From Chara braunii (taxonomy: Eukaryota; Streptophyta; Charophyceae; Charales; Characeae), in the NCBI GenBank assembly GCA_003427395.1, contig BFEA01000023.1, positions 1,880,692-1,909,268 of the forward strand: DNA of 28,577 nt, in the 5' to 3' direction. Numbering within the stretch: the first letter of the stretch is position 1; each line of letters opens with the position of its first letter. The notes under the pieces were generated by a model, which was not told the origin of the DNA, did not search any database, and worked only from the letters and a program-made list of their open reading frames with translations. Shown here one piece after another: positions 28,263 through 28,577 of this stretch. Both the position numbers and the translations under genes were made by a program.

Positions 28263-28577
28263 CAGGGTTACCAGCCCGTACGTACGGAGGCCCCCGGGCG
28301 GACCTCCGTACATTTCGGCGTTCGGGGTCCCGTAGGGGGTCCGAACCCGACGGCGTTCGGCCCCCGCCATAAATTATTTAGGGGCCTAAAAATAATTTTT
28401 TGTTTCTGATTTTTTTTTTTATAAGTTCTCTATCACATGACGTACATGCCTATAAATTTTTAAACCATTCAGCTTAGCCAAATAAGAATTAAAAATCGCC
28501 AAAGATGGCGGTGTCAAAACGTGCTCGCCCACACTTTTTTTCACTTTTTACTTTTTGTTTTCACTTTAGTTCGGGTT
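28263..28577 (+). mobile_element. hAT-like MITE (type C), third copy, cut by window end
   Basis: It begins CAGGGTTACCAGCCCGTACG and follows the 27447 copy closely through CCGACGGCGTTCGGCCCCCG and the AAAGATGGCGGTGTCAAAAC unit (about 28500). It runs off the right edge of the window, so its other terminus is not visible. Confidence 0.85.

Overview
The window is eukaryotic nuclear DNA. It has spliceosomal GT-AG introns, poly(A)-tailed SINE and LINE insertions, long (CT)n/(CA)n microsatellites and MITEs, and it lacks bacterial-style operons. The species cannot be read from the sequence. A centriole/cilium-type LRR gene beside a tyrosine-recombinase retroelement and plant-style LINE tails would fit a flagellated alga or other protist or charophyte-grade lineage, but that is inference.

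Gene content is low. The one convincing host gene is on the minus strand (18852 to 12311). Its three exons splice cleanly into an SDS22-type leucine-rich-repeat block with a C-terminal LRR cap, and it most resembles centriolin (CNTRL). The 3' end is not found. Intron 1 (about 4.4 kb) holds three tandem-repeat families, three dinucleotide arrays and the 15-base N gap. Intron 2 holds a MITE and a small retroposed hairpin RNA.

Region by region: 1-180, a 52-bp tandem repeat. 1.9-3.9 kb, a head-to-tail array of tRNA-derived SINEs, two of them split at the identical base by two different hAT-like MITEs. 4.0-5.0 kb, a decayed LINE 3' end. 5.2-12.3 kb, no convincing gene, with scattered short duplications and simple repeats. 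12.3-18.9 kb, the LRR gene. 18.9-21.0 kb, its probable upstream region, including a CpG-rich stretch. 21.2-22.0 kb, a second, better-preserved copy of the same LINE 3' end. 22.8-26.8 kb, a damaged tyrosine-recombinase (DIRS/PAT/kangaroo-like) retrotransposon with the recombinase on plus and RT plus a putative gag on minus; the gag carries a 118-nt intron. 25.9-26.4 kb, an AT-rich foldback element. 27.4 kb to the end, two more hAT-like MITEs in (TA)n tracts.

An assembly artefact lies inside the retroelement. A 38-bp Nextera junction adapter (24674-24711) sits between two copies of the same 231-bp segment, so 24443-24942 does not represent real genomic DNA.
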